Shown: positions 1 to 8,474 of the stretch, piece after piece | Layout: every line of letters begins with the position of its first letter | Numbering within the stretch: the first letter of the stretch is position 1 | Source of the DNA: Mucilaginibacter sp. UBA5151 | GTDB lineage: Bacteria > Bacteroidota > Bacteroidia > Sphingobacteriales > Sphingobacteriaceae | Assembly (NCBI GenBank): GCA_002413785.1 | Contig: DHXR01000052.1 | Location: 1-64,000, forward strand | DNA: 64,000 nt | Reading direction: 5' to 3' | Program-made: the position numbers and the translations under genes | Notes under the pieces: generated by a model | What the model saw: only the letters and a program-made list of their open reading frames with translations | Told to the model about the DNA's origin: nothing | Databases searched by the model: none

Positions 1-269
1 AACTCACCTCTAATAGAATCTCCGTATACTTTGTTAGGTAAGGGTTTATTCATATTTAAACAACCGCCACAATTAATACATTGTTTCCTAATAAAGGATA
101 AGGGATATTTTCTTTCATCCTTAACGACAATCTGAAACGGGTTTCGACAGCAGTCGTCAATTCGTTCATAGCTAATTGCACCACATTGATCACATTCATA
201 GACATCGTGAAACAGATAAACCGAATTCTTCTTAACGTAGCCGCTGTTACAGTTTAAACATTTATCCAT
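1..269 (-). CDS. Zinc-ribbon protein, partial (C-terminus off the window)
   Basis: The reading frame opens with ATG at 269 and runs off the left edge without a stop, giving 89 residues. Cysteine pairs are visible at the start (MDKCLNC), in the middle (ECDQCG, then DDCC) and near the visible end (KQCINCGG). This spacing suggests one or two treble-clef or zinc-ribbon folds, as in HNH-nuclease-like or small DNA-binding proteins. No enzymatic motif can be seen, so no function is assigned. It lies in the accessory region that ends with the integrase gene. Confidence 0.6.
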   Translation of the reverse strand, partial: MDKCLNCNSGYVKKNSVYLFHDVYECDQCGAISYERIDDCCRNPFQIVVKDERKYPLSFIRKQCINCGGCLNMNKPLPNKVYGDSIRGE

Positions 270-339
270 ATTTAGATTGATAATATTTTAAATGTACAGA
301 TTACACATTTTTTTTCAATTTAAAAATACGAGCCGTAAA

Positions 340-910
340 AAGACAACGAAGAGAAACGTAGTTGTCTGCGAGCAACGCAAAAGGTCTATGAAGAGAAAGC
401 CGATAGGCGACTTCATAGAATGCTTCACAAAAAACTGGCGTTGCGATTGAGTAATGCGAGCAGCATTACAATTTCAATAGCTATGACAGTTTTGAAGCCT
501 TTTGCGTAGGCGTAGGCTCGCCAAACACGGAAAGCGACAGACTTATAAATGAATGAGCGCAGCGATTGGATTTATAAGGTCTAAGAGAGCTTTCATGGAG
601 AAACGACTTTGCGTAAATCAAACCGGGTGACAGATTGCGAAGCCAGGGCCTAAACAAGTGGCACATTTTATTTTCATTGGGTATTAGTGTATAAAGCTTA
701 AAATAAAAATGTGCGTACTTGGTGTGATGGCGCAGTGAAGTTTAATGTGTTCGTAGAACTCTTTAAACGTAACGAAATCTGGCGACTGGTTTGTAAAAGC
801 TTAGGAGTTTCGTAATGCCTTATTTCCTGTGTGTGAAAGGCCTAAACGCCCAGCCTACGAGCATTCCTTGGCTTTGCCCTCTTAAGCAACCATTGCGGGT
901 AAGCCAAGGA
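340..910. other. Gene-free region dense in nested inverted repeats (candidate structured RNA)
   Basis: No convincing gene lies between 270 and 953. The stretch contains many complementary arms: 341-347/361-367, 385-393/411-419 (with an inner GCC-gata-GGC), 451-457/463-469 extended by 446-450/475-479, 539-550/570-582, 655-674/700-721, 740-745/763-768 with inner 749-752/756-759, and 866-874/901-909. Longer-range pairs close some of these: 377-384 with 498-505, and 368-373 with 516-521, giving a multibranch fold. The coding strand of any RNA is not clear. It could instead be mobile-element DNA whose hairpins act in recombination. Confidence 0.5.
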
Positions 911-953
911 GATGTGAGTGGTCATAAACTATTTGCCTTTAAGTTATCACAGC

Positions 954-1598
954 TCAATTATCTTTCACAAAGCGTAGGGTGAAGCTGGCATTAATAAAAC
1001 CATAATGCGGGTCAATTGATGCTTGTTCAGTAATACCTAATGGAATTATAGATCCAACTACCATAAGTGCAATGTTACCACCAAAAGATGAAGTAGATGG
1101 GGTAGAGCTAAGAAAGTAAGCAGTTCCTTGGAGATATTCAAAAACAGGACCTGAGGCATAGCAAAAACCTGCGGGTTCAGCATTAAAGCCAGAACTGTTG
1201 TCTCCATTTACATCCCAATTTGAAAGTGCCCTTAAATCCTTTGATACTAGTGAAGCTAGTTCAATAGTGCCATCAGACTGTTGTGTAACATTTCCCTGCG
1301 ATTTGAGTAGGGTTACAAAGTCTGCCTCTGTAGGTACCCGCCAGCCTGTAGGCAAACTTATAGCCTGCATCTCTGCTATTGTGTAATATTTACCGTAGAT
1401 AGCTTCATTGAGACTAGTGTTGATAGTACCGCCAGGTCCATTATAGTTTACAGAAGTCCACGTTTGAGTACCAATACTAACTGTAGCATAAGAAGCGCCA
1501 TTGATGGTTACCGTGTTGGTTGGTTTTGGGTTGCTTTTTTTAGAGCATGAAGATAAGGTTGTGCCTATGACAAAGGCAAGGAATAGAAGTTTTTTCAT
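954..1598 (-). CDS. FISUMP-domain lipoprotein
   Basis: The 214-residue protein begins with a lipoprotein signal (MKKLLFLAFVIGTTLSSC, lipobox cysteine at residue 18) and should be anchored to a membrane facing the periplasm or outside. The body matches the Fibrobacter succinogenes major paralogous domain: repeated TVSIGTQTWTS near the start, LPTGWRVPTEADF in the middle, and a phenylalanine-rich C-terminus ending in LRFVKDN. The family is common in Bacteroidota surface proteins but has no established biochemical role. It is transcribed away from the XRE gene at 1742, with a large palindrome between the two starts. Confidence 0.8.
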   Translation of the reverse strand: MKKLLFLAFVIGTTLSSCSKKSNPKPTNTVTINGASYATVSIGTQTWTSVNYNGPGGTINTSLNEAIYGKYYTIAEMQAISLPTGWRVPTEADFVTLLKSQGNVTQQSDGTIELASLVSKDLRALSNWDVNGDNSSGFNAEPAGFCYASGPVFEYLQGTAYFLSSTPSTSSFGGNIALMVVGSIIPLGITEQASIDPHYGFINASFTLRFVKDN

Positions 1599-1682
1599 TT
1601 TTGTGAATTGATCTAAATCACCGAATAGTCCTTTCGGTAGGTTTATGAAGATTACAGTGGACTTTTCTGCATCGCTAAATTA

Positions 1683-1713
1683 ATAGTTTTCTTAGTATTA
1701 CTAAGAAAACTAT
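1683..1713. promoter_or_regulatory. 31-bp perfect palindrome, candidate XRE operator
   Basis: Two 15-nt arms (ATAGTTTTCTTAGTA and its exact complement) flank a single central T. The element lies 28 bp before the XRE start codon at 1742 and 84 bp before the start of the divergent lipoprotein gene at 1598. It sits between divergent genes, so a terminator role is unlikely, and autoregulation by the adjacent HTH protein is the simplest reading. Confidence 0.6.
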
Positions 1714-1741
1714 CGATATTCTTTTTATTCTTTCGTACCTG

Positions 1742-1984
1742 ATGGCTGTTAGTCTTAAATCAGATATTGAAGCTTATGTAATCAATAAAGTGAAAGAGAA
1801 GCGTGTAGCGCAGAATCTTTCACAATCTGATCTTGCGGCTGAATTAGATGTATCCAATGGTTTCATTGGACAAGCTGAAAGTTCAAGGTCACCTACCAAA
1901 TACAACCTGAATCATTTAAACAAGTTAGCCATCATATTCAACTGCTCTGTTAAAGATTTCATTCCTGATGAGCCATTAAAATAG
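1742..1984 (+). CDS. XRE-family helix-turn-helix regulator
   Basis: The 80-residue protein is little more than a Cro/C1-type HTH domain. The segment RVAQNLSQSDLAAELDVSNG gives helices 1-3 of the fold, and SSRSPTKYNLNHLNKLAIIF gives the remaining helices. The likely role is a DNA-binding repressor of itself and perhaps of the divergent FISUMP lipoprotein, through the palindrome at 1683-1713. Small XRE regulators are typical of integrative elements, which fits the location. No dimerisation or toxin domain is attached. Confidence 0.8.
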   Translation: MAVSLKSDIEAYVINKVKEKRVAQNLSQSDLAAELDVSNGFIGQAESSRSPTKYNLNHLNKLAIIFNCSVKDFIPDEPLK

Positions 1985-2008
1985 GAGACCTAAAGCCTCC
2001 TATCTATG

Positions 2009-2509
2009 TCATGCAACTGCTTTCATTTGTTTTCTTCTTATTGCTGCCGGCTTATATTTTATAAGGTGAAACTGATGGTATTTCATCTGTTCTTCAACAT
2101 ATTCATATAGCGCTGAACATTGGGTAATGCACCAGGAATTAGAAACACTTGCTTCAATGTTTATTTGTGTTAATTCCTTGGAAGTTAAACGATAGACAGA
2201 CCGTGTAAATGGTGCGGTACGATTGCTAAGCTGTTCATCATTTCCGATTTGCTCAAAGCCATAGTGAATATCAAACCGGTTTTCAGTTGAACATTCCAGC
2301 CTTAAATAAAGTAAGGGATTTACAAACTCATGGATTACCATGTTTGAAGCTGTTAGTTTGCGTTCTTCCCTTACTAAGGTGTAGCGCAGTTCTTCATGTT
2401 CAATGGTTGCCAGCATGGCTTTTGCTTCTTTCAGGATTTGAAAGTAAGCGTCTTTGACTACCTTATTATAAGGTAACAAGGATGGTTGACTGTTAATTTG
2501 CTGTTTCAT
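2009..2509 (-). CDS. Hypothetical protein (element cargo)
   Basis: This 166-residue protein has no recognised domain. A central segment, NPLLYLRLECSTENRFDIHY, resembles the pattern TCYLYLECDLLCDFQVEYAF in the protein at 2846-3343, so the two may be distant paralogs. The C-terminus is basic (AAIRRKQMKAV). There is no signal peptide or membrane segment, so it is probably cytoplasmic. A hairpin at 2545-2577 separates it from the two upstream genes on the same strand. Confidence 0.55.
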   Translation of the reverse strand: MKQQINSQPSLLPYNKVVKDAYFQILKEAKAMLATIEHEELRYTLVREERKLTASNMVIHEFVNPLLYLRLECSTENRFDIHYGFEQIGNDEQLSNRTAPFTRSVYRLTSKELTQINIEASVSNSWCITQCSALYEYVEEQMKYHQFHLIKYKPAAIRRKQMKAVA

Positions 2510-2544
2510 TTTTTTAAATGGGTTAATGGATTTGTTTTAAATGA

Positions 2545-2577
2545 AAAATGCCAGATCGTTTCGAGACCTGGCATTTT
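2545..2577 (-). terminator. Hairpin terminator after the 2633-2833 gene
   Basis: AAAATGCCAG and CTGGCATTTT form a 10-bp stem around a 13-nt loop. On the minus strand the right arm runs into a short T-rich run. It falls between two minus-strand genes, so it probably ends transcription of 2846-3343 and 2633-2833 before 2009-2509. Confidence 0.6.
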
Positions 2578-2632
2578 AGTGGTGTGTTGGTGTTGAACTG
2601 GTTTAGTTCCCTTTTAATAAGTCAGATTAGGT

Positions 2633-2833
2633 TTAACTTTCATCGATTTCCATTAGTCTTCTGATTGGGACAAAATAGGCTGATGATAATTGTTCCTGAC
2701 CTTCAAACGAAGTGCATGGAAAGCACTCCTTTGTGAACCAATCATAGTCCATTAGTTCCTGAACTTCTGGCCATTTTACTAATTCATAAACGTCATTTGC
2801 CGGCGAATTTGAGGGAAAGAGATCTGTTTCCAT
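2633..2833 (-). CDS. Small hypothetical acidic protein
   Basis: The 66-residue product is acidic and rich in aromatic residues (VKWPEVQELMDYDWFTKE). It ends in PIRRLMEIDES. No family is recognised. It starts 12 bp after the stop of the 2846-3343 gene, so the two are probably co-transcribed. No signal peptide or transmembrane helix is visible. Small acidic proteins of this kind on mobile elements can be inhibitors or DNA mimics, but nothing in the sequence shows that. Confidence 0.5.
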   Translation of the reverse strand: METDLFPSNSPANDVYELVKWPEVQELMDYDWFTKECFPCTSFEGQEQLSSAYFVPIRRLMEIDES

Positions 2834-2845
2834 TTGTGATTGTGT

Positions 2846-3343
2846 TTAAATTGTTTTAAAATTTTTAATGTACTGTGGCTCTTGGATTTTCAGGACCCGT
2901 TGAAAAGATGTGTTAAAGTCAGGCTGCAGTTGTATTTCTTTAGCCCTGGTATCAAGTGGATGATGTTTAAGCATTTCCCTTATTACTGCTTCAAACGGAC
3001 AGTTATTAAAAGCATATTCAACCTGGAAATCACAAAGTAAATCACATTCCAGATATAGATAACAGGTTGCAGTCATGAAGCAATGCATGGTCATGAAGTT
3101 TTCACTTTCCTCGTCTTTGTAATTCCGCTCGAAATAAATTTCACCGGGCTTTAAATAAAGCGTTTTTATAGCTGCTATTATTCTGTGATAATCTCCTTCC
3201 GTAGCATTATTCCTCATTCGCTGGTACTTATGGACTTCTATGGTTCTTGACTGAGCAGTTATCCAAAGTTTCCTGCGATGGTGTTTTTTGGTGATCGGAT
3301 AATGTTCTTTAATGATTTCTCCGACAGATTTTGACTCTTTCAT
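2846..3343 (-). CDS. Hypothetical protein, possible distant paralog of 2009-2509
   Basis: The 165-residue protein begins with a basic stretch (HYPITKKHHRRKLWITAQSR) and contains a central hydrophobic pattern (TCYLYLECDLLCDFQVEYAF) that echoes the 2009-2509 product. No enzymatic motif is recognised. It is the first gene of a short minus-strand group with the 66-residue gene at 2633. The 800 bp upstream has no gene and contains a long-range hairpin at 3380-3515. Confidence 0.5.
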   Translation of the reverse strand: MKESKSVGEIIKEHYPITKKHHRRKLWITAQSRTIEVHKYQRMRNNATEGDYHRIIAAIKTLYLKPGEIYFERNYKDEESENFMTMHCFMTATCYLYLECDLLCDFQVEYAFNNCPFEAVIREMLKHHPLDTRAKEIQLQPDFNTSFQRVLKIQEPQYIKNFKTI

Positions 3344-3379
3344 TGGTTTTGACTGGTTTTTGATTAGGTGAATTGATAG

Positions 3380-3515
3380 TTTCCGGGATTTAGGTTCGAA
3401 GCGTTCTGAAAGTCAGGCGATATTCATATAAACGGAATAGCGAACTTTAGAGAGCAATTTTGGCAGCATGGGATTTCGGCTTTCAGGGCAGGCTTTGAGC
3501 TTAAATTCCCGGAAA
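3380..3515. other. Long-range hairpin in the 3344-4149 gene-free stretch
   Basis: TTTCCGGGATTTA at 3380-3392 pairs with TAAATTCCCGGAAA at 3502-3515 with one bulge. Inside, CTGAAAG (3406-3412) pairs with CTTTCAG (3480-3486). This gives a nested two-stem structure about 136 nt long just upstream of the minus-strand gene starting at 3343. It could be a 5' leader structure or a small RNA. The rest of 3516-4020 shows AT-rich sequence and no gene. Confidence 0.35.
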
Positions 3516-4020
3516 ACTTTTTCTTTTTTCTCAATAACTGGTCAGGCGGTGGAAGCTTACCTGCAACTGAAAGAAAAGGTCACTCAAAAAAAATTTTAGA
3601 AATTTAAAAAATGGATTGACGGCTTTTTTATACATAGGCCATGGGGTAGGTCTATAAATTGAACCAGGGGGCATTTATAGGTTATAGGGGTTGTTTGTCC
3701 GGTGTTGATTTAGCAGTATTACCTTATAAGTAGAAAGGGAGCGATTGATGATTTTTTGTGTTCACCCTTACTTATTACAAGGCAACGTTTCGAGGATCAC
3801 TTTTAAATGAACTTATATAAAAAAAGAAAAGCCGCACTTGGCAGCTTTGAAATTAGTATCAGGGGGGCTATATTTTTTATAACTGGTGGTTTTACAGCTA
3901 AATGTTGCAAAACATAGGTTTTAGTCAATATTGGTGCAAAAGTGGGTGTTTGGCAAATTATTTTACAATAAGGGGTTTTTCATGGTTTTTTCTAAAAATA
4001 GGCTGGCTTTTAAACAACAA

Positions 4021-4040
4021 AACCCGCTCAAAGGCGGGTT
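4021..4040 (-). terminator. Rho-independent terminator after the 4150-5976 gene
   Basis: AACCCGC and GCGGGTT form a 7-bp GC-rich stem with a 6-nt loop. On the minus strand it is followed by TTGTTGTTTA. It lies about 110 bp beyond the stop codon of the SF2-like gene. Confidence 0.65.
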
Positions 4041-4149
4041 AAGTGGTTAATTCATCAGTTTTCCAATAAAATATGTTTTTAATCTTTACTCCTTATAAAG
4101 AGGTATTTTCATGCGTTTTTGGAAAAATTGGTAGATCGGCCTATAATCT

Positions 4150-5976
4150 TCAGGCGGCCATTTTGAGGGTATAATTGACTCTGGTGATTTCCCATCCCGA
4201 TTTTGTTTTACCATGTTCGTCTTTTACCTTGCATTCCTTAACATCAAATAGTCCGAATTCCTTTAACTGCTCTGCAAATGCCGTTTTAGGTGAACCATCA
4301 GTTTTCCTTATTCCAAATTGATCGTAAAGTTCCCTAAGTTTGGCTTTAATCTCTTTGTTGGTATATCTTCCGTTAAGCTTAAACTCATCGATTAAAATCA
4401 ATCGGAGTTTCGCTTCTGCTTTTTCGTTACTTATATTAATTAGTGCTGCTTTCATAGCTTCGTTGTTATAGCCTAATTTTTCAATTCCGGCTTTAGTTAG
4501 GATGTAGTATGCTTCAAATAATAGTTCGAACTCAATTTGTACTTTGGCAATAGTATTATAGGCAACCTCATAAACGTATTTATCCGGGTGATTTATTAAC
4601 TCTTCAAAGCGTTCAATTACCTGCCTGTTAATTTCCTCGTTAGACTTTTTTATTCTGACGATTGGCGTAATGTCAAACTGCTTTAGTTCTGTATCGTAAT
4701 TCAAGCTTTCCCAGGTTTGCTGTATGGTATCTAAGTTAGCGTAATGCTCTTTAATCCATTCGGCGCATACTACTTGATCCAACTTTGGAGGATAAACTAC
4801 AGCCTCGTTATTCTTTTTCACGTATGCAAAAGGTTCAATTAGTTTTTTCATCAATCCATCGTTTTCAACACCGTCCATTTTACAATCTTCCTGATGCTTA
4901 TTATAATTTACAACATGTTTAGCTGCGCCGTATTGCCACTTTCGTTGTATTGTATTAAAGGGCCTCATTTCATCTTTACAGTAGTTGTTGGTTATGTGGT
5001 AAATCTTGTTTGGTGTTTGTTCTAATCGACCTACCGCCTGAAAGCCTTGGTATGGAATGCCAACCATTGTGTGAGGAATATTAACATCTGTAACCAATAT
5101 CACAGTAGCATTTTCATCGGCCCTTAAAGCCCAACCTTCATCATATCTTCTGCTAAAGAAATTAAACTTTTTGTACTCTCCATCTTTGGGTTGATGTTGA
5201 AAATAGATGCTGGCATCCTTCAGGTTAATTAAGTTCCTTTCATTTTTTCGACAAAAAACAGCTACATCTTTAAGGTTGGCTAATGTAATTGCTTCCCCAC
5301 TTTGTGTTACAGAATTGAAAAAGATAAAAACCTTGCCAGGAAACAATTCTGGATGTGTCAGCATATAGTGTAATGCCGCCATTGGTTTACTGTCATTGAT
5401 AATAGTGATCTTTCCGAATTTCTCCTTGTATGTGAACTTGTAAGGTTGTAGTTCTTTAAATTTTGGATGACTGAGCGGATAGGGAGTAGCAGAGCCAAAT
5501 GCTTTCTTAGGAAACTTCCAAACTTCACCTCTGTCAAATGGAGTTAAGATTCGTTTTCTGTAAGCCTCTGTAGCATAACAATGATATTCGTCCATATATA
5601 GAAAGACTTCATTACGTAGCCAATCCATTTTGCCTAATGAAAAAGCAGCGGCTATTATTTTGCCGAAACTATCGGGGGTACTTACAATCTTTTTAAATTT
5701 CACATCTGATTCCAAATACACTTTAATCTGTTCGGGTGTTACTCCCTTCATAACAGGAAATAGATTAAGATCTGGATAGTTCAATAATGCATCTTCAATG
5801 ATTCCTGCACCTGGTACTACGATAAGGGTATGCCTTTTTTCATGGAAGGCTTGATAAGTGATACCAACACGGCATTTAGTTTTATCTATTTTGCCTTCTG
5901 GTACAAAACCATCTGGGAAGGCCACATTAAATTTGTCCGATAGCTTTAGAGCTATGTAAATTGTTTCTTTTGACAT
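4150..5976 (-). CDS. SF2 helicase-like protein with degenerate Walker A (paralog 1)
   Basis: This 608-residue protein has the layout of a superfamily 2 helicase. Motif II is DEYH at residues 129-132, motif III is SATP at 162-165, and a motif VI-like QAVGRLEQ lies at 313-320. Where the P-loop should be (near 34-44) the sequence reads CRVGITYQAF, with no GKT/GKS, and motif VI lacks its second arginine. It aligns along its length with the neighbour at 6444-8363, including a C-terminal winged-helix-like segment (GRYTNKEIKAKLRELYDQFG). No nuclease or methylase domain is visible. The loss of the lysine suggests altered or no ATP hydrolysis. A replication or defence role on the mobile element is possible but unproven. 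Confidence 0.65.
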   Translation of the reverse strand: MSKETIYIALKLSDKFNVAFPDGFVPEGKIDKTKCRVGITYQAFHEKRHTLIVVPGAGIIEDALLNYPDLNLFPVMKGVTPEQIKVYLESDVKFKKIVSTPDSFGKIIAAAFSLGKMDWLRNEVFLYMDEYHCYATEAYRKRILTPFDRGEVWKFPKKAFGSATPYPLSHPKFKELQPYKFTYKEKFGKITIINDSKPMAALHYMLTHPELFPGKVFIFFNSVTQSGEAITLANLKDVAVFCRKNERNLINLKDASIYFQHQPKDGEYKKFNFFSRRYDEGWALRADENATVILVTDVNIPHTMVGIPYQGFQAVGRLEQTPNKIYHITNNYCKDEMRPFNTIQRKWQYGAAKHVVNYNKHQEDCKMDGVENDGLMKKLIEPFAYVKKNNEAVVYPPKLDQVVCAEWIKEHYANLDTIQQTWESLNYDTELKQFDITPIVRIKKSNEEINRQVIERFEELINHPDKYVYEVAYNTIAKVQIEFELLFEAYYILTKAGIEKLGYNNEAMKAALINISNEKAEAKLRLILIDEFKLNGRYTNKEIKAKLRELYDQFGIRKTDGSPKTAFAEQLKEFGLFDVKECKVKDEHGKTKSGWEITRVNYTLKMAA

Positions 5977-6095
5977 TTCGTGTCATACTATTAAAAATTA
6001 ACGGCGTCAATCTGTGGTTTGAAATGCAAATCTGAAAAGGGAGGGTGAATCTTAATCTGAGTCGAATATTTTTGGAAAGTAGGGACAAATTAAAA

Positions 6096-6113
6096 GCCAG
6101 TTTGCAAACTGGC
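6096..6113 (-). terminator. Terminator after the 6444-8363 gene
   Basis: GCCAGTTTGCAAACTGGC is a perfect 18-bp palindrome. On the minus strand it is followed by TTTTAATTT. It lies in the 467-bp gap between the two SF2-like genes. The rest of that gap is AT-rich and shows nothing else that can be supported. Confidence 0.65.
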
Positions 6114-6443
6114 CTCTAATCCTTACCGTTAGGTTATATATATTGACTCTTGAAATGTGAATACAAATATACGAATAATAAATGACATTTCCAAATTAAA
6201 TAATTAATAATCAGCAATTTAAGTATTAACTACTAGCACTAAATGGAGCCTTTCTAATTAAATCTGTTTGTCGAATTGTCTTCATTTTTGTATAAACCGT
6301 CGGTGTAGAGGTTAGTTCAAAAAGTTTTTATTTCAATCGATAATTTCTTTTTTAAAGTCCCAAAACGGGACGCTAAAATAATGCTTGGAACATTTTTTTT
6401 ATAGGGGGTATTATATAAAGAATTGTTTAAATAAAATGTTCCA

Positions 6444-8363
6444 TCAGGAATTCTTTTCTTTTGTAACGGGATTGAACTTATGATTTGTAAAAATATATAC
6501 CCGCTCACCATTCTCCTTGCTATCTCGCGATTTAAATTCGAAATATCTTTCCAGGTCGGTTGCCATTGCGTTTGCACCAAGACCAAAATCCGCATAGATT
6601 TTTAGCAGCGTTTGTTTTATTTGATCCCTTGTGTACTTTCGGTTTAAGAAGAAGTTTGAATAAACTAAATCGATCATTGGGAATGAATCTTTGCCTTCTT
6701 CAATATCAAGTTTCCTAAGTTCATTTTCAATTTTCCTTTTATTGTATCCTAAGAGCTCTATCATTTCAACACCTAAACGATTATATGCATCAAAAAAAAC
6801 AGGTGAAAATTTGGAGAGTTTGTCTTGCACTTCATAGTATATATCGAGAAGCCTAAAGTCTTCCAATTCAACTAGAGTATTGATAACCATTTTATTTGTC
6901 TCCTTTGAATAGCGAATGCTTGTTGACCCTAACCTAATTATTTCGCCTTTTTCATAATCTTTACGATCGTTACTTTCTATTTCGAAAAGGCGCGTTTTAA
7001 TGTAAGCAGTAAGAAGACTTGATGGATTCAAGTAGTAATTTTTAACCCTCTCATGGTAAAGATATTTGTCATAAAGGAAATAGGAGAATTGTTTATCGGC
7101 AGTTAAAAGATTAGAATAGGGTTTTACTGTACTTAAAGCCTGATCAAAAAAAATCTTGAATTCATCTTTCCCGGTTGCATGGTTTAACGTTGTCAACAAT
7201 TCATGAAAACCCCGACTTAGTTCAAATTTTGAAATGGCTTCTTCTTCAGATATTGGAGTAGTAGGTTTGCTTGCGTTGTTAATGTGTGTTATTTTATTAT
7301 ACCCGTGAGAACGGTCCTCTTTTTTTCTGAAACGTCCGATTATTTGTAAAATGTCAGTGTAAGGATCTAACAATGTGTGTTCCCTGTAACCATAGTCGGT
7401 CAAGATAATAATGTCAGGTTTATAATCGAGTTTAATATCCAGGCCATTAAAAAAGCTGCTTGTAAAAAAGTTATATTTTTTGAGTAGTAGTTCATCAAAT
7501 TGACTTTCGGCTTTATAATTATAATCTTCAAAAGGTTTAAACAATTCAACACCCTCGTTTGAACAAAATATTCTGTGATCGTTTGTAAGCTTAAGTTGGT
7601 CGATTAGTTCCTTGATTCCATCAAGTGAATTAAAAAAGATACAATAATGGTCAGAATCATTTGTTTCGATATACTCTTTTAACCCGTTGACGATACTATT
7701 TGAATGTACTAAATTTATTTTGGGCATATACATTTCCTTATTGGCATCAATTTCGAAATCAGGCGTTATTTTAATATTTTTAAAATTCTTCTCTTTGAAC
7801 CTGGGATCTGTTGGAGCAATTGGAGTAGCAGAAATCATCGCCTTATTTTCGAAATCAAAAAAATGCTCCATAACTTCCACCATATCGTCCCGATATTGAG
7901 CGTCTTTGATGAACTTATGGCACTCGTCAATTAAGAAAAAGATGTTTTTCTTGTAATCAAAGTACTTTGATTCTTCGGTAACTGTATTTAATGCGGAAAT
8001 TATTTTGTCGACACCCTTCGGTGTAGTTAATATTTTAAGGTATTCATAGTCTTTTTCTATATGGTTAATAATGTCTTTTATTTTAATTTCACCATACACA
8101 GCAAACGTGTGATCATCTGTTTTATGACCTTTATTTTTGCTTTTAACAATAGAAATATGAGGCAGGACTATTATGCTGTGCCTCTTCGCTTTGATTTCAC
8201 TGGTTGTGGCGCCGATACCGGTTACAGTTTTATATATTATTGAGTCTTTTGGAATGGGATTCACACCTTTGATTTCAGTAAAATATTTTACTGTATTTGG
8301 AAATTCATGAACTTCATGAAAGACTATATTGAAGTTGTTTGTGTTTTTATCTATTGGTAACAT
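6444..8363 (-). CDS. SF2 helicase-like protein with GIGATT in place of Walker A (paralog 2)
   Basis: The 639-residue protein keeps more of the SF2 signature than its neighbour. The P-loop position reads TGIGATT (residues 48-54), where alanine replaces the usual lysine. Motif II is DECH (146-149), motif III is SATP (178-181) and motif VI is QIIGRFR (340-346). The C-terminal part is mostly helical and ends in a winged-helix-like stretch (RKYTRDQIKQTLLKIYADFG) matching paralog 1. The gene is flanked by its own terminator and a 467-bp gap, so the two paralogs may be expressed separately. It may be a replicative or restriction-type helicase of the integrative element. The family was not identified more precisely. 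Confidence 0.7.
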   Translation of the reverse strand: MLPIDKNTNNFNIVFHEVHEFPNTVKYFTEIKGVNPIPKDSIIYKTVTGIGATTSEIKAKRHSIIVLPHISIVKSKNKGHKTDDHTFAVYGEIKIKDIINHIEKDYEYLKILTTPKGVDKIISALNTVTEESKYFDYKKNIFFLIDECHKFIKDAQYRDDMVEVMEHFFDFENKAMISATPIAPTDPRFKEKNFKNIKITPDFEIDANKEMYMPKINLVHSNSIVNGLKEYIETNDSDHYCIFFNSLDGIKELIDQLKLTNDHRIFCSNEGVELFKPFEDYNYKAESQFDELLLKKYNFFTSSFFNGLDIKLDYKPDIIILTDYGYREHTLLDPYTDILQIIGRFRKKEDRSHGYNKITHINNASKPTTPISEEEAISKFELSRGFHELLTTLNHATGKDEFKIFFDQALSTVKPYSNLLTADKQFSYFLYDKYLYHERVKNYYLNPSSLLTAYIKTRLFEIESNDRKDYEKGEIIRLGSTSIRYSKETNKMVINTLVELEDFRLLDIYYEVQDKLSKFSPVFFDAYNRLGVEMIELLGYNKRKIENELRKLDIEEGKDSFPMIDLVYSNFFLNRKYTRDQIKQTLLKIYADFGLGANAMATDLERYFEFKSRDSKENGERVYIFTNHKFNPVTKEKNS

Positions 8364-8409
8364 GGTAAATTGTGTTTGATAGTAATTTGAGTGTTGATTA
8401 TTATTAAAA

Positions 8410-8435
8410 GAGAGGTGCTTGGATAGACCTCTCTC
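8410..8435 (-). terminator. Terminator after the 8475-9071 gene
   Basis: AGAGAGGT and ACCTCTCT form an 8-bp stem with a 10-nt loop. On the minus strand it is followed by TTTTAATAAT. It separates the 198-residue gene from the SF2-like gene downstream. Confidence 0.65.
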
Positions 8436-8474
8436 GATGATTTGAACTTACAATTTGAATTAAGCTTGCTCGAA

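Noticed and set aside
481..666. 61-residue minus-strand frame
   Set aside because: It lies wholly within the inverted-repeat region and has no protein-like features.
340..910. Integron attC sites or a group II intron
   Set aside because: GCCTAAAC occurs twice but no matching GTTTAGGC partner was found. No intron domain V-like hairpin or maturase is present.
6317..6595. 92-residue minus-strand frame overlapping the second SF2-like gene
   Set aside because: It overlaps the end of the longer, motif-bearing frame and has no features of its own.
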